Assembly (NCBI RefSeq): GCF_000189635.1
Contig: NW_002476431.1
Coordinates: 62,001 to 126,000 of the forward strand
Direction: 5' to 3'
DNA length: 64,000 nt
From: Tetrahymena thermophila SB210
Lineage: Eukaryota > Ciliophora > Oligohymenophorea > Hymenostomatida > Tetrahymenidae
The position numbers and the translations under genes are program-made. Positions 13,065 to 26,600 of the stretch are shown here, in pieces (the first letter of the stretch is position 1; each line of letters starts with the position of its first letter). The notes beneath the pieces are model-generated. The model ran no database searches and was not told the origin of the DNA. It saw only the letters and a list, made by a program, of their open reading frames with translations.

Positions 13065-13982
13065 TCAATTTCCATTAATTTCCAAAAGTGCTTCATCTAC
13101 AGTCTTTAAATTTTAGAATGATACTCTATAAACACCTTTAAAATTGTTAAATGGATAGCGAAGTGCTTAAGGAATATATACTTTCTTATTTTTAATAAGT
13201 TATTCACCAGATTTATCATTGAATAGATTTTCGATACTTAATTCTAAAGAAAATTTTGGGAATTGTTTAAATTAAATCTGTTTTTCTAATTGCGCTTACT
13301 CTTTTGCAGATATTTTAGAAATATTTTAACTTTTTTTCGTTTTCGAGTTTTAATTTACAAGATTGCTTTGTTCTTAATTATCCAAATTGAAGGCTTTGCG
13401 ATATATTTTTTCATTCTCTTCATTTAGTATATCTCTATCTTGCAGGTATACTTCTATAGCTTTCAATTTTTTAAAATTAGCCTTGTCTAATGCAGTCTAA
13501 CCATATTAATCTTTAACATTTAAATCACTATAGCAGCTTTCAACTAGGATTTTTATACTTTCAAAATTCCAGTTTTTGACTGCCTACATTAGAGGAGTAT
13601 TTCCTGTCCTATCCAATTTATTCACATCAGCTCCTCTCAAAAATAAATATTATATTATCGCAGTTCTATTTAATATTGCTGCTAACGAAAGAGGTGTAAA
13701 CCCATATTTTAAATCTATTTCGCTATTTATATCTAATCCATGGTCAAGCGCATCCTTAATTATATCAAGGTCGTTTTCTAAAATTCCTCTTTTTAAAATA
13801 TATCTTCTGGTGTGAAAATTAACGCTTCTTGGATTAAGATGCCAAGCAGAATATATTTATGGGCGAAACTAATTCGATAATCCAAGTATGTCTACAGTCC
13901 CTGATTTAGGGAGCATATCATATATTTTCCAAGAAAAGAAATCATTTGCAGATCCATATAACCATTCTTAAAAGAGAGCCAT
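13065..13982 (-). CDS. ankyrin-repeat protein
   Basis: Intronless ORF of 305 residues, ATG at 13982, TGA at 13065. About residues 60-175 form ankyrin repeats: GFTPLSLAAILNRTAIIQYL, then RGADVNKLDRTGNTPLMQAV, then LNVKDQYGQTALDKA, showing the TPLxxA core and the GADVN loop. The N-terminus has several Trp residues (FQEWLYGSAND, SAWHLNPRSVNF). The C-terminal third, after EKIYRKAFN, is polar and lysine-rich. Ankyrin repeats mediate protein-protein contacts; partners are unknown. A short A+T-rich segment ending in a GGGG run lies just upstream of the start. It is divergent from the MBL/CNBD gene 461 nt away. Confidence 0.85.
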
Positions 13983-14443
13983 ATCCCCTTTTTATATAAT
14001 TATTTTATATTTTGTAAAATTTATAGCTTTAAAATGTTTAGATTGTATAATGCTAAGTAAAATATAATTATTATATCTTAATGTATTTAAAAAAGATTTA
14101 AGAATGTTCCTATCAATCAATTGCTGCATGCATACAAGCATATCAATATCAAATAACAATTAAATTTTTAAAGTTTAAGAATAGCAAAAATAATGAATGA
14201 AAAAATGAAAAAAAGTATTAACCATTTTTAAGAAAATAAAATACATTTTATTAAATTGAAATTCTTAATTTAAATATTTTTATTAAATTTAAAATTTATT
14301 TTGATCAATTATTTATTATAAATTATTTTTTATAATTTATCTTATTGAAAATAATTTATATTCATAATCAATTCATTAAGCAAAATATTAAAAACCAGTA
14401 GTAATATACCAAATAGATTTGTAATAAAATATAAGCAAAGTAG
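13983..14443. other. divergent intergenic spacer
   Basis: 461 nt between two divergent start codons, A+T-rich, no open frame. It presumably carries both promoters. Confidence 0.55.
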
Positions 14444-17400
14444 ATGATTTCAGCTAACACTAATGAACGTAGAAAATTTATTATTCAAATTAGCGTATTA
14501 GTAGTTAATTTAATGCATTTATTGATATTAAAAAGATGCCTAACAAGGAGTTTTAATTCATGTTGCTGATACTGCTGTTGGATTAATTTAATATGGTATA
14601 CCTCCTATGACAGTTTCATAAACCCTTAATATTTATAATTAAGTTCCAACCTACTTTATACTACCACAAAAATAGTTTAATAAAGAAAATGGACTTCTTG
14701 TAATTTATGATTTTCCTTTTAACTACTTTAATACTTATTGCTACTAAATCAGTATTCAAACTGATGTATTATTCATAATTTGAAAGATTCAATCATATCA
14801 ATTTTATGATATTCTCAACTCCTTCTAAACAATTAATAGTTAGTAGATTTAGAATAACCAGTTAGATACAATGCCTTAAAATGCCACAAAATCACTACAA
14901 TTATATGTACAGAAGAAGAAGTAGAAGACATCTAATGCTACATATAAGAGAGTTTCTTAGGGCCTTAAAATATTAAAAAAGAAGTAATTTATAAAATAAC
15001 AAACAAAACAAAAGAAATAATTAAATTAATTTTAAATTAATAATATTATTAATCAACAAAAAAAAAGGAACTGAGACATTAATTCCATACTTCATTTGAC
15101 TAAGAAGGAATTCCTTAATTTGAAAAGGAATAGCAATACATATATAAACATATATTAGGAATTAAAGATAATATTGATATCAATTATTTTGTAAGATTTG
15201 CCTTTTATGACAAGGACGGTAATAATATATTTTAAAACTATCAAATAAATAAATACTGAAAGTTTTTCCTTCAAATTTAAAAAAGGATGTGTTTCACTTG
15301 GTAGAGGCGTTGACATTGAAAATAATGGTAAAAGAGTCACAATCACGGAAAATTCAAAAATAAAATAATTAATTGAAATTGAGGAAACTGAAAATTAGAT
15401 ATTTTAATACTTATTAGATATTGAAACACAGCAAGAATTGTAATTCATAAAAAAAATCAAAATAAAATTAATTTTTTTTACAAATCTAAGGTTAATTCAC
15501 CAGAGAATGGTTTAGTAAGTGTAAGTAATTGATGAAAATAGTGAAAGCAAGCTGAATACTGAAAGTGATAAAAACAAGCATGATTTTATACCACCTTTAT
15601 TCAATTATACAGGTTTATCATCTCCTTTTGACTCAAGCAAGCCTGTAAGAAAATTGATATCTTTTTTAATATAGCTTATTTTTTATTAATATTGCTAATG
15701 AATTAAAAAAGAGTGGCTTTATCATTTGGATTAATGGCAGAGCAGGTCTAGTTGATCCACCTATATTTACAACAAATTATCTTTAATCTCACTATATTCC
15801 TACTAATATTATTGATTGGGTTATTTTAACTAATTGTCATAGTGAATGTGATATTGGTGTTCTGCAAAGATTTGTTGAATCTTCAAGAATGGAAGTAATT
15901 AGAATAAAAATAATAATCTCAAAATTTTAAATATTTTTTAAAAAACTAGATTATTTCTACACCAACAATTATTAACTCGTTCATAAATAAATATTCAAGA
16001 ATATGTAAAATTAATAGTGAATTAATGAGAAGATTATTTAAATTTAAGCCAGTTGTTATTGGTGCAGCAATCAACTTAAATGGTTGTGTTATCCGTTTTC
16101 ATTATAATTTTCACGTAATACCAAGCATAGGCTTTGAAATAAATAATTAGAATGCATCAATTTATTATTCTGGCTATAATCTCTATGACCCTAAACTGTA
16201 AGTTAAATTTTCATAAATAGTATATGTCTTACTTCTTAATTTGTACAAAGATTTTCAGCAATCAGTAAAAAATAAGTCATCACAATGAAAAGATTCGAAC
16301 TCCTAGCAAATACTAAATTCATTCATAACAGAATTCTTTTTGATGCTGGAAATCCAATAGCTCATACTTAACTAAGCATTTTATAGTAGCTACCTTAGCA
16401 GACTCACAAAAATATAAGACTCATTTACACAGATGAAGATTGCTTACCTAACGAGTATAAGTAGTCATTTTAAATATCATCAGTAAGTACTTTCATAATT
16501 AAGTTTACTCAAAACAATAAGTCTACTTTATAAATTAGATAGGATTATAATATACTCAAACAGAAGACCCTGATTTAAAAGTAAAAAAACATAAAGCTTT
16601 AGATTATATGATGAAGCTTGAAATATTAGCATAAGTTGATGTATTCGAAGGAATATCTTTAAAAAATTTAAGAGACTTAATTGATATTGCAAACGAAGAA
16701 TTTTTCACAAAAGGATAATACGTAAAGCACTAAAAAAATTATTTTGGTTTTCTATTTTTTTACATACTTTTTCACTTAGGTAATAAAATAAAATACCCTT
16801 GGTAATAAATGGTATATTATTTTGAAAGGATCAGTTAAAGTATTTTCAGAAAAAAAAATATTTGAAGACAGAATATTTTCTGTAGGAGAGTATTTTGGAG
16901 AATCTGCTTTGATTCTTGAGCAACAACAAGGTTAATCATAAAGAAGAATGGCTAGGTAAATTAACTAATATTTTAAATTTGCTAAAACTTTATTTTAACA
17001 TAAAGTGTTTAAGCTCTGAGTGATTTACATGTTCTAACTCTAGAAAAGTAAGATTTTTGGTTTGCTTTTGGATAAGGAAAAGAAAGTAGTGGACTAAAAA
17101 TTCTTCAGAAGTAGCAAAGATTGCTACATTCGCGTATTAATAAATCAATCTAGATTATAGAACAGTAATTAATTAATTTAAATTATTTTACTTTATAATT
17201 TTTATTTATAAATACTTAGTAACTCATTTTTGAAAGATTTGAATGAAACCTAAAAGACTTAGCTTGAAATGATACTTATAAATCAAGACGCTAAAAAAGA
17301 TTAATTTTTATGGAGGGTAGGAGAATAAGCCAAATTTGGAATTATTGTAAAATCAGGATAGTTCAAATTTGTTGACTGTCCTGAAGCTGATATAAATATG

Positions 17401-17589
17401 GATATTAAAAAAGGATTTTTTATTGGGGAAATATCTTCATTAATAAATGAATCTGAAAATACAACATCACTTTAGGCTAATTCTGATGATTGTGCATTCT
17501 TTAAAATAGATAGACATGACTTGATAGGGTTTTTAAGAAGAAATCCAGGTCTTTTTCTTGCTTTTGGTGATTCCAAATATTTTATCTGA
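14444..17589 (+). CDS. metallo-beta-lactamase-fold protein with two cyclic-nucleotide-binding domains
   Basis: Twelve exons: 14444-14468, 14536-14765, 14840-15218, 15286-15439, 15491-15644, 15712-15894 (or from 15675), 15950-16197, 16251-16482, 16539-16721, 16780-16955, 17006-17164, 17220-17589; about 830 residues. It opens with HVADTAVGLIQYGIPP. The MBL fold follows (WINGRAGLVDPP near residue 330, then TNCHSECDIG, IPSIGFEI, YYSGYNLYDP, GNPIAHTQ). The usual HxHxDH metal motif is replaced by CHSECD and the later Asp site reads GYN, so catalysis is probably lost. CNBD1 (about 560-680) keeps FGESALI and RRMASVQA, including the cassette Arg. CNBD2 (about 710-830) has FIGEISSL but no cassette Arg. 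Known relatives pair an MBL domain with cNMP sensing; here a cyclic-nucleotide-regulated scaffold is inferred. The exon 5/6 junction is problematic (see findings). Confidence 0.85.
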
Positions 17590-18170
17590 TTTTTAAAATA
17601 TTAATAAAGTTAATTTATTTCAAGAAATATATAAAGTCTTTGCATTTTTTAAAACTTACTTGTAAGTGGATTATAATTCAATTTATTTTTCTAAAATATT
17701 TTTGAAATTATAAAAATTACATTTTGTGTTAATTCATTTGCATACTTAAAAATGTTAAATAAATTTTGTTTTCAAAAGATTTTTTGTACAAAAATAAACT
17801 AACTAAGCATTTTATAAAAATACAATTCTTTATTTTAATTAATAATATCTTATGATATATTTCTATAAAAATTCTTTTTTAGCATTTTATTATGTAAACA
17901 AAATTTCATATTTATTATCTAAAAAGTATTTTTTATAATTTTATTATAATAAAAGAAAAAGCATGAAAAATATAACTATTTCTAATTTTTTTACAATCAC
18001 TCAAATCTTACCTAAATAAAGTATTTGATATTTTGAATATTTAAATTAACTTTATAATTTAACTTTATTTATATTAGCAGATTCATTTGAATTTTATCAA
18101 AAAATAAAATTTGATTTTTTTCGTATGCATTTAATTAATTCACATACTCTTACTGAATTACATACAAATT
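17590..18170. other. convergent intergenic spacer
   Basis: 581 nt of A+T-rich spacer between two converging genes. It presumably holds both 3' ends; no gene seen. Confidence 0.55.
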
Positions 18171-19928
18171 TCATACTTATGATTTTATATGTTTTCTTTT
18201 CTTTGTATTCAATTATTGTAAATTTTAATTATCATTATTCTCAAAATAAGATGTGTTTTAAAAATTTTTTTGAATTAAAGTTTAGCCAAAACTGTTGTTA
18301 TTATTTTAAATTGTATTTTGTATTTCTGAATATTTATTTCTATTCTAATTATCTATATACCTTATTTGGTTAGCATTGCTGAAAAAATTATCAATCTAAT
18401 TTTTAGGTGTTAATCTTTATTATTCAATTTTGTTTATGAACTAAATTTTTGACTCTTCCTTACTAAAAGGCTATAAATCACCATTTGAAGATACTCCTCT
18501 TTTAGAAAATAGTAATTTCCTTCTTGCTTTTATCCTATCTATTTCGTTTAAACAAACACTGTAATTTTGTTGAAGAGGAATTATATATGTTTATTTTTCG
18601 CCATTAACAGTAGTTTCTTAGAGGTTTTAAAACACAACATTATCTTTATTTAAGTGAGCTTACACAGAAAGAGGAGGTTTTATTACTTTGGAGCTTATTG
18701 GTTGTTAGACATTTATAATTTTATTTGCTCTTTAACATATCGAACTCTTTCCTCTTTTTTAATATTAAAGCAACTCACTTGTTTGATAAATATTTTGGTT
18801 ATTTTAAATTTAATATGAACTTGGGTTTTCATAACACTCTTAAAAATTATTTTGATTTATCAAATTGGTGTTTTGTATAATTTTACTATTAACTATAAAT
18901 TTTTAAGCTACTAATGGATCTTTTTTTTCTCTACTAGAGATTTGTAAGCGGGAGTCAGCATCTAAGCCTTTTAATTCTGAAGGAACATAGCTTCTCATTT
19001 TACCTCCCATTACCTCACCTAGTTTTTATTCTGGACTATTTTCACTAGGAATTTTAATCTTTATTTGATAGTGAGGAAAATATTTATCATAATGACTTTA
19101 CTAACTTTTGCTATATTATTAAAAGTATATATTCATAGGACTATTTTCTCTTTAATTTAAACATTTCCTCTCTAGCTATTTGTATTATTCTATTTCTTTT
19201 TGATACTAAGAATAATCTAGGGATTATCTCCCCATACTGTTATAACTGTTATGTTCTTGGTCTAACTATTTACTTTTTTAGTTTTCAATTTCTTGAATTT
19301 TAACTATTTAAGAAAAATTTTAAGAATTTTATTAGCATTAATTTTATTCTTCATTCTGCTTTGCATAATCTAAAACAACTATAGACTACTGATACATATT
19401 TCTAGAGCTTAAATTTGATTATTTATGGGAATATATCTTATCTTTTTGAATGGATTATTCATGATGTGAGGGAATTTTATTATCGTCCTCTTTGGTATTT
19501 ATTTTTTAAAGAAAACTATTTTGAAATATATTTTACTAAGGATTCTTTTCATTTTATTGATTTTTTTAAAAAAGCATTTTCATATTCATGTATTGTTCGA
19601 AGGGTATATTTTGACTATTCTTAGTTTATGTTTATCTTTCATTATTATCATCCTATTTTATTGGACTTTAATTGAAGCTCTTCGATCTTTTAATATCATC
19701 TTTCTTTTTTTAAAATTAGTTTAGAGAAACATTATAACTTTCCTCAATATCTTTTGAATTATTTTGTAAATGGCTATTATACGATTTCTTTCTATCTTTT
19801 TCCATTTTTAAAAGTTTTAATTTTTGCATATTAGAAGAAAGGTACATTTGAGAAGGTGCTGGAACCTATCTATTATCATTCTTAGCTTTTTTAGGTAAGA
19901 ATGATGTATATAACTCTTATAGTTCCAT
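18171..19928 (-). CDS. unrecognised 585-residue Asn/Gln/Ser-rich protein
   Basis: Single open frame of 586 codons with no TGA, starting at ATG 19928 (MELQELYTSFLPKKAKN) and ending TGA at 18171. The chain is polar and low-complexity, with long Asn/Gln runs and scattered basic clusters (KRGKSSICQRANK, DRIKARRKLLFSKR, KKRKHIKSQV at the C-terminus). One conserved-looking segment, GGKMRSYVPSELKGLDADSR near residue 340, might be a functional motif. No membrane segment, zinc site or known domain is visible. The opposite strand is also largely open but encodes a hydrophobic shadow. The basic C-terminus could serve nuclear targeting; this is speculation. Confidence 0.7.
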
Positions 19929-21017
19929 TCTTTCTTTGAAAATATGTCTTGTTCAAAAAAAAGATAATTTTTATTATTTAAAATTAAAGATTTTTAAGAA
20001 AAGAAAGACAAATTTTCAAAAGAAAATTTAATGGTTGTAAATTAAAAATCAAATTTTATATCTAATATGTATCTAATTATTATTATTATTACTATTTATA
20101 AGCCATTTAGAAGTTAAACAAGTAAAAATGCTAAATTTATTTTTGCTTATTTAAATTTAATAAAATAAAATAATATTTAAAAAAATAAAATTTTATTTCA
20201 AAAGTAGAATTAATTAATTAATTAATTAATTGATTTTATTAAATCTAATAATATAAAAATATAATTTTTTATTTTATTAAGATAAAGTAAGAATGATTTT
20301 AATTTAGGAATTCCAATAATATTAAAAAATGTTGATCAATTATTTTCAGTATTTAGCTTTAAAAAAACTTTCTGTAATTTTAAGAAAAATCAAAAAATTG
20401 ATTTGCTTATTACCAATTTTTCATTCAGCGTATTAAAAAGAGTAATACAATTCCTTGTATCTTATTATTATTGATAAAATTAGATCTTTCAACTCATTAA
20501 CAATCAATGTATTTTTGGGTGTATTTTATAATAAAAACCTAATTTGAAACTTAAAATTTTGTAAAAAATATTTGGAAAAGTGATATTAACTTTGAATAAA
20601 TTCACTAGATTTTTACGATTAATTAATAATTAACCATATTAAGTCGTAAACATTATAGATTTTTATTATCTTCATCATAAAAAATACAATTTACTTTTAA
20701 AAATTTTAAAATAATCTAGATGTATTAATTTTAATCACTAAATAGAAACCTAAAACAGTTTTTAAATTCGTATGAATTTTCACCAATTTGGAGAGAAGAA
20801 ACTTTTGTGGAAAAAAAAAATGTTTATGATTCTTAATTTAGTAATATCATTCATTGATTCATTGATTAATTTCTTTTGTTTTATATTAATATACTAAAAA
20901 AACTAATACAAAATATCATTTTGATTTATTAAGTTAAAAGTAAAGTAAAAATTGGTCACAAACTTAAGAAATAATTACTAAATATAAACAAACAATCATT
21001 TATTACATTTAACAAGA
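19929..21017. other. divergent intergenic spacer
   Basis: About 1.1 kb of A+T-rich DNA between divergent starts, with an AATT microsatellite and homopolymer runs. No open frame with coding character. Confidence 0.55.
20210..20231. repeat. (AATT)n microsatellite
   Basis: About five tandem AATT units within spacer. Confidence 0.8.
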
Positions 21018-22286
21018 ATGAGTAAAGAACTAAAGTAGGAATAAAATTCTATTTATGAAATTACTAAAAAGCTTGAGCAAAACGACATAAAATACTTTTA
21101 GAATCCTGACATATAGCATTTAACATCAAGGAAGTTCTCAGATGTATTTATTTAGCATATTTCTACCAAATTTTTTTGTCTTAAAGCAATGACTTTACAA
21201 ATTATATTTCTCATTTATTTTTTAATAATCAAAAAAGTATCGCTGGACAATTCTTCATTTAGCTGTTTGGCACAATAGATACTAAATTTTAAGTGAACTT
21301 TTGCAAAAACCTGAAGTGCAGTCGCTTGTAAACTGCATAGATTCAGTAATAAATTTAAAATATTTTTACACTATATTTTGATTAAATAAAGTATGCAATT
21401 ATACTAACCAAAATACAACTAACTATAGCTAGACAAGGCACCCAAAACAATCAGAACAAATATAAAACAAAAAAATTTATTGTATTTTTAAAATAAAACT
21501 GTTGAAGCAAAGCCATTAGATCTATATTTTCTACAAAGCACACTACAATTTATATTTTATATATATAATTTAAATATTTTTATCTTAAAATGTTTTCATT
21601 AGATTCAATTATTTTCTTTCTATAAATTAGAATAGTGAAACACCCTTACACTTAGCGTTTTATGATAGAAAACATGAATGTACTCTTCTTTTGTTATAAT
21701 ACGGAGCAAAGTTTGACATGAAAAATTAAGTAAAATATTAATTAGATTTGCAAATAGGTTTAGAAAAAACACAATTAGCAATGATAGAAAATTTTGAGTT
21801 ATTTTAATCAAATCTTTAACATATATTTTAGATAAAATAAAGACCTGTTGATGTGGTTGCAGGAAAGAAAGAAAATTAAATATAATTCCTCTAGTCGTTA
21901 ATGAAATAGAAAGTTTCATCAAGTGAAGATGTAAAATAGATGCTAAGTATGCTGAAAAGAAGAGTAAATAAAATAAAAAGTTTGAATTAAAATGAAGTGG
22001 ATGACTATAACGAGATTCTTCTGACTAAAAGTGACACTATGATTAATTCTAATTAGCTTTTAGTAAATTTTTCATCTTTTTAACAAATTTAGTTACTTAT
22101 TTTTTAACGTAAACGCATAAACATTATTTTTAATTATTATTTAAGTTAAGTCTTAAATACATTTAATAGGAAATGGAAAACTCTTGCATAGATGAAATAC
22201 CGCTCGAAGCTTGTCCAAATCAGATATTAGAATTTAAAACTAAACATTTTATACATTTATTAGATTATTATTCTACAACCAAGTGA
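21018..22286 (+). CDS. ankyrin-repeat protein (intron-split)
   Basis: Five exons (21018-21143, 21238-21345, 21631-21729, 21832-22062, 22170-22286) give 226 residues; all junctions are phase 0. Exon 2 encodes YRWTILHLAVWHNRYQIL followed by SELLQKPEVQSLVNCIDS, and exon 3 NSETPLHLAFYDRKHE followed by CTLLLLQYGAKFD. These join into two clean ankyrin repeats only when the 285-nt intron 21346-21630 is removed, which supports the model. Exon 4 (RPVDVVAGKKEN) is a partial third repeat leading into a helical, charged region; exon 5 ends in a short C-terminal tail (IPLEACPNQILEF). Likely a soluble interaction module. It is unlike the ankyrin gene at 13065 outside the repeats. Partners unknown. Confidence 0.8.
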
Positions 22287-23643
22287 AAAAAAATTCTAAG
22301 AAAAAATGAAAGAAGACTTTATATACAAATAAATATTAATGAAATTATTTTCTAACTACTAAAAATGAAGAAGAAGATGATGCTTATTCAATCTTAAAAA
22401 CTAAACAAATAATTCCTCTCATTTATAAATACATACAACCAACTGACTGACTGACTGACTTAACTAAATAAAGTCATACACTTAATTTACTAATAGTTAT
22501 CTCATACTTACAATATCAAAACTTTATATCTACTTCTCAAAAATAATAATAATAACAATTATTATAATGCTATCTATCTATCAACAAAATGGATACATTT
22601 AGATTTAATAATAACCAAAATAATATAAAATTATAAAAAATTTTATGATCTAAATTTAAAATTAATCCAATTAATCTAATAAATTTTCAATAATATATCT
22701 ATCAATACTTAATATAAATAATCTTTGTTGTTAATATAAACTAATTCTTTAGTTAATTTATATGATATCAAATTTTCTTTTATTATCATACAATGATTAC
22801 TTTTATTTAATTTATTAATCTCACTTTCTTATTTCATATTTTTATCTTTAAAATTTATTTAAGTCATTCTTATCTATTTTAAACGTAAATCTTATCTAGT
22901 TTTAACAAAATACTAATTTCTAAATTAATTTTTATAAAAACAAAAATATTCAAAGAAGTAAATATATATTGTAAGCATTTTTACTTTAAAATAATAAAAC
23001 ACCACTTTTGATCAAATATATCATATGAATCAAAAAGAAATGAAAATTGAAGGAAATATAAAAAGAAGATTTTAATTATATTTTTTAAGATTGCATGAAA
23101 TTTATTTATTAGATAGCAAAAAAAAACAAAGGAAAATTGTTTTAATGAAGAGTTAAGTTAGTAGTTTATGTATTTTAATAAAAATTATTTTAATTAAACC
23201 CAAATATTTAAAGAGTATATTTTATAAGATGAAACAAAATTTAACTGAATTTCTAAATTTCTTAAAAATAAACAAATTATAATAATATTTTTTAATAAGA
23301 TTAAAGGTATTTTTTGGAAAATATTTTTGATATTTTCAAAATTAGTAATAAGCAAATTTAATAAAGTAAAAAATCAAGAGAGATAAGTGTTTATTTTGAG
23401 GCAAATATAAAGAAGTAATATTCACAAAATAAATAAGTTTTTGTTTAAGATTGATTTATTGATTAAATTTAATATTTTTAATATTTTTTGTCTATTTTAT
23501 TTTATATCGTTTGTTTGTTGAAATTGAATAAAATATTTTTAAATTTATTTTATTTATTTATTTATTTACATAGTTTATTTTAGAAGAGTTAAATGAAAGT
23601 TTTGACTTATTGGCTAACTTAAACTAGCAAGCAAAAAATTAAG
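22287..23643. other. convergent intergenic spacer
   Basis: About 1.36 kb between two converging genes: A+T-rich, with a CTGA microsatellite and a TTTA run near 23550-23575. No gene seen. Confidence 0.55.
22442..22460. repeat. (CTGA)n microsatellite
   Basis: Almost five perfect tandem CTGA units in spacer. Confidence 0.85.
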
Positions 23644-26600
23644 TCAATTTTACATTTTCAAAAGAGAATCAGATTTTTATAGGATTAAGTTAGAGTTTTA
23701 TTTGGAAGAAAGACTGTTATTTGAGCATGACTCTTTCATAGATTGAATAGACTCCACAGAATTTCTTTTATACAACTATTTAACTTTTTCATATGGCATT
23801 TTTTCTTCTGCTGATAATTCAATTCCTAATTTTTCACAAATCCATGCAAACACTCTTTAAGACTCAGAATATCTTAGCTCTAATGAATCACATTTCAAAA
23901 TGGTAATTATAAAGTGTCTGTCTTTAACCCTCCAGGATGTTGTCAAGCATGGACCTGCAGTACATGTTACTCCTGTTTTAACACCATCACATATTGTATT
24001 ATATCTCAATAAACACTTGTTTGTATTTTCCCAACTAGCTATTCTTATACTACCTTGCTTGTTCCTTACTTAACACGTATACTGTTTTGTCTTTACAATT
24101 TATCTAAATAGTTATGACTTAGTCAAGCAATGAGCAGATAATTTACAAATATCTAAAGCACTTGACCTATTACTTTTATTTACTAATCCATGAGGATTTG
24201 AATATTTTGTATTTGCTAGTTTTAAATCCTTCGCAACCCTATTCATCTCTTTAAGAAAACACTTAATTGCATCTTTAGCTTTACAATTTTCAAAACTATT
24301 AGGATTCTATTAAAGTTATTCTTTATAGTCATTGTCTTCAAAGAATAAAATTCTTCCCATATATTCCTTTTTAAAAAGAAATTTTAGTAAAAGTATGTTT
24401 TTTACACAATTAATTTTACAGCTAATGCAAAAGCTGCATCGTTTCCTGATGGGAGCATTAAACCATGTAATAAATCCCAAACAGAAAGCTGATCTCCAGA
24501 CCTCAAATAAGCGCTTGTCCCTAAAATACATTTATTTAAATAATTTATAATGTATATTGTTATTTTCACTTTAAAATAATTTACCTATCATAGATGCTGC
24601 TGCTCTTGAGACTTTTATCTATTCAGTTTGTTTAATTTTTTTCTTTTATATTGCTTAACAAATAATATAACAAGTCATTATTTTTGTTAAAGAAGCAACT
24701 TCTCTAGGCTTTTTACCTTTTAAACAAAGTATTGGTTTATTTTTTTCCACATCAAATATACAAACGCTTTTAGCAGTGAGATTTAGCGAACTAAGCTCTT
24801 TTGATTTGAATTTTTATTCTAATTGATCATCTACAATATTATTAGAGCTAATTTAAACTTAAAATAAAAAACAATTATTTATAAACATCAAAATTTTGAA
24901 AAATAGTTCAATATTTCAAGATTAATAAAATGTTTTTTTGGCTTTAACTTTTATTTGAAATATTTAATTAAAAAATAGAAATACCTAAAGAAGGAAGAAT
25001 AACTGAATTATTTATTTTAACTTTTTTATTATCTTTCATTTATTACTATATAAATTCTTTATTTATTTCTTCATCTTCATCCAAGTACTCTTCTGAATAG
25101 GCATTATCATCATCAAGTAAATATTCATTACCAACTATTTTCATATGCAACTACTGATTTTCAAGCTAGTCTGCTAAAGTTTAAAAATCTTAATCATATT
25201 ATTCAAATTTTTCTTCTTAATTTGAAAGTATTTGTGTGTTTTATGAAGTTTTAGCTTATAGAGGAATTTCTTAAAGATTAATATGATTTTTACTAAATTA
25301 TTATAAAAAAAATTTAATTTAATTCTATAAAATGAAATTTTTATACCCATAAGTAAACATAAGTTTAATAAAATTATAATTAAAGTTGTTAAATTTTTAA
25401 AAATAGTTTTAAATTAATACTTTCTTTATATTTAAATAAATAAAATTATATCAACCAAAATACTTTTGGGGTTAATTCAGTTCTGAAAAATTATTTTACA
25501 AAAAAATTTGAGTAATAATTTGAGGTTTATATAGAAAAAAAAAAAATTTATTGAAGTTTTATTTTGAGGTTTATTGGTAAATTTTTTTTAATTTAATAAA
25601 ATTAGAATTATAATTTGTAGTATTATTTTTATAAATAAAATTACCTTTTTTTAAACTTCTTTCTTTTCGAGCATAAAAATGAAGAATTTTTTTTAGTCTA
25701 TTTTTAGGTGATTTATTTTTTGATATTATCATTAAATTAAATTTAGCTAAAAGTTGTTGATAATAAATATCTATCTGATTACTATTGTGATTGTTTTTAT
25801 TGTAGATCTTATTCATTTTTTGAATTTTTTTTCCCTAAGTTTAAATCATTATATAAGGTATTAACTATAGATTAAGGATCACTAAGCCTTAAGATTGAAT
25901 GGCGTTTTTACATTGGTTATTAAGTTTGGCTTAATGTATCTTTAGTATTTTTTTTATCACTTTCTAGTGCTTTACTGTTTTATGAGATTGCATTTAGAGG
26001 TGGAGCACTGCCATCTCTATTACGAGTAGTTATAGGAAGGATTTATTAATTAATTTCAGACGAATTATCTAAAATTTTTTAATAATCAACTATATTAACT
26101 GCCTTTGAATCGTAATTTTAGTTACTTGGTTTGATTAAAAATGTATTAGAATCTCTCATAACATTTCTTTATTTTGATTTATCTTAGTCAACTGCTTCTT
26201 GTAATGCTTAATTTGAATTATCTTAAAAAAATTACATATTTTTGCTTTCATTGCTTTTAGATCTATTTGGAGATTGTGAGTCATTTTATTATTTATTTTA
26301 TATTTTTGAAGAAATTCTTGAATCATTTTTAGGATAGTTGCTAATAGCTTTTTAAGAAGCCTTCTACCCAACTGAATCATTTTAAAATTGTATAATTTTT
26401 TTAATTTAATCTTAATTGTTAAGTCTCATTGGAGAATCATCATCTTTATCAGTAGCTGGTAAATCGTTCTTGTTGCTTGATTAGGTAGATACTGAAGAAG
26501 ATGGAGATACTACTTTTGTTACTATCTTTTGAGCTTTAATTGATATTTCAGTTAAATTTTTGTTTTCCTTTTAGTATGGATTGCTTAAATGATTATTTAG

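Noticed and set aside
16280-16300. tRNA B-box-like ATTCGAACTCC
   Set aside because: It lies inside an exon of the MBL/CNBD gene (MKRFELLANTKF) and no cloverleaf can be drawn around it.
18125-19724. Long plus-strand open frame with hydrophobic translation
   Set aside because: It is the complement of the minus-strand Asn/Gln-rich gene 18171-19928. The F/L/I/Y-rich translation is what the antisense of A/N/Q-rich code-6 coding gives, and TGA is rare there only because TCA is avoided in the real frame.
25358-25360. Separate start codon for the carboxypeptidase gene
   Set aside because: The upstream frame would then lack any stop before overlapping this exon, while a phase-matched intron joins the two. 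Kept only as an alternative.
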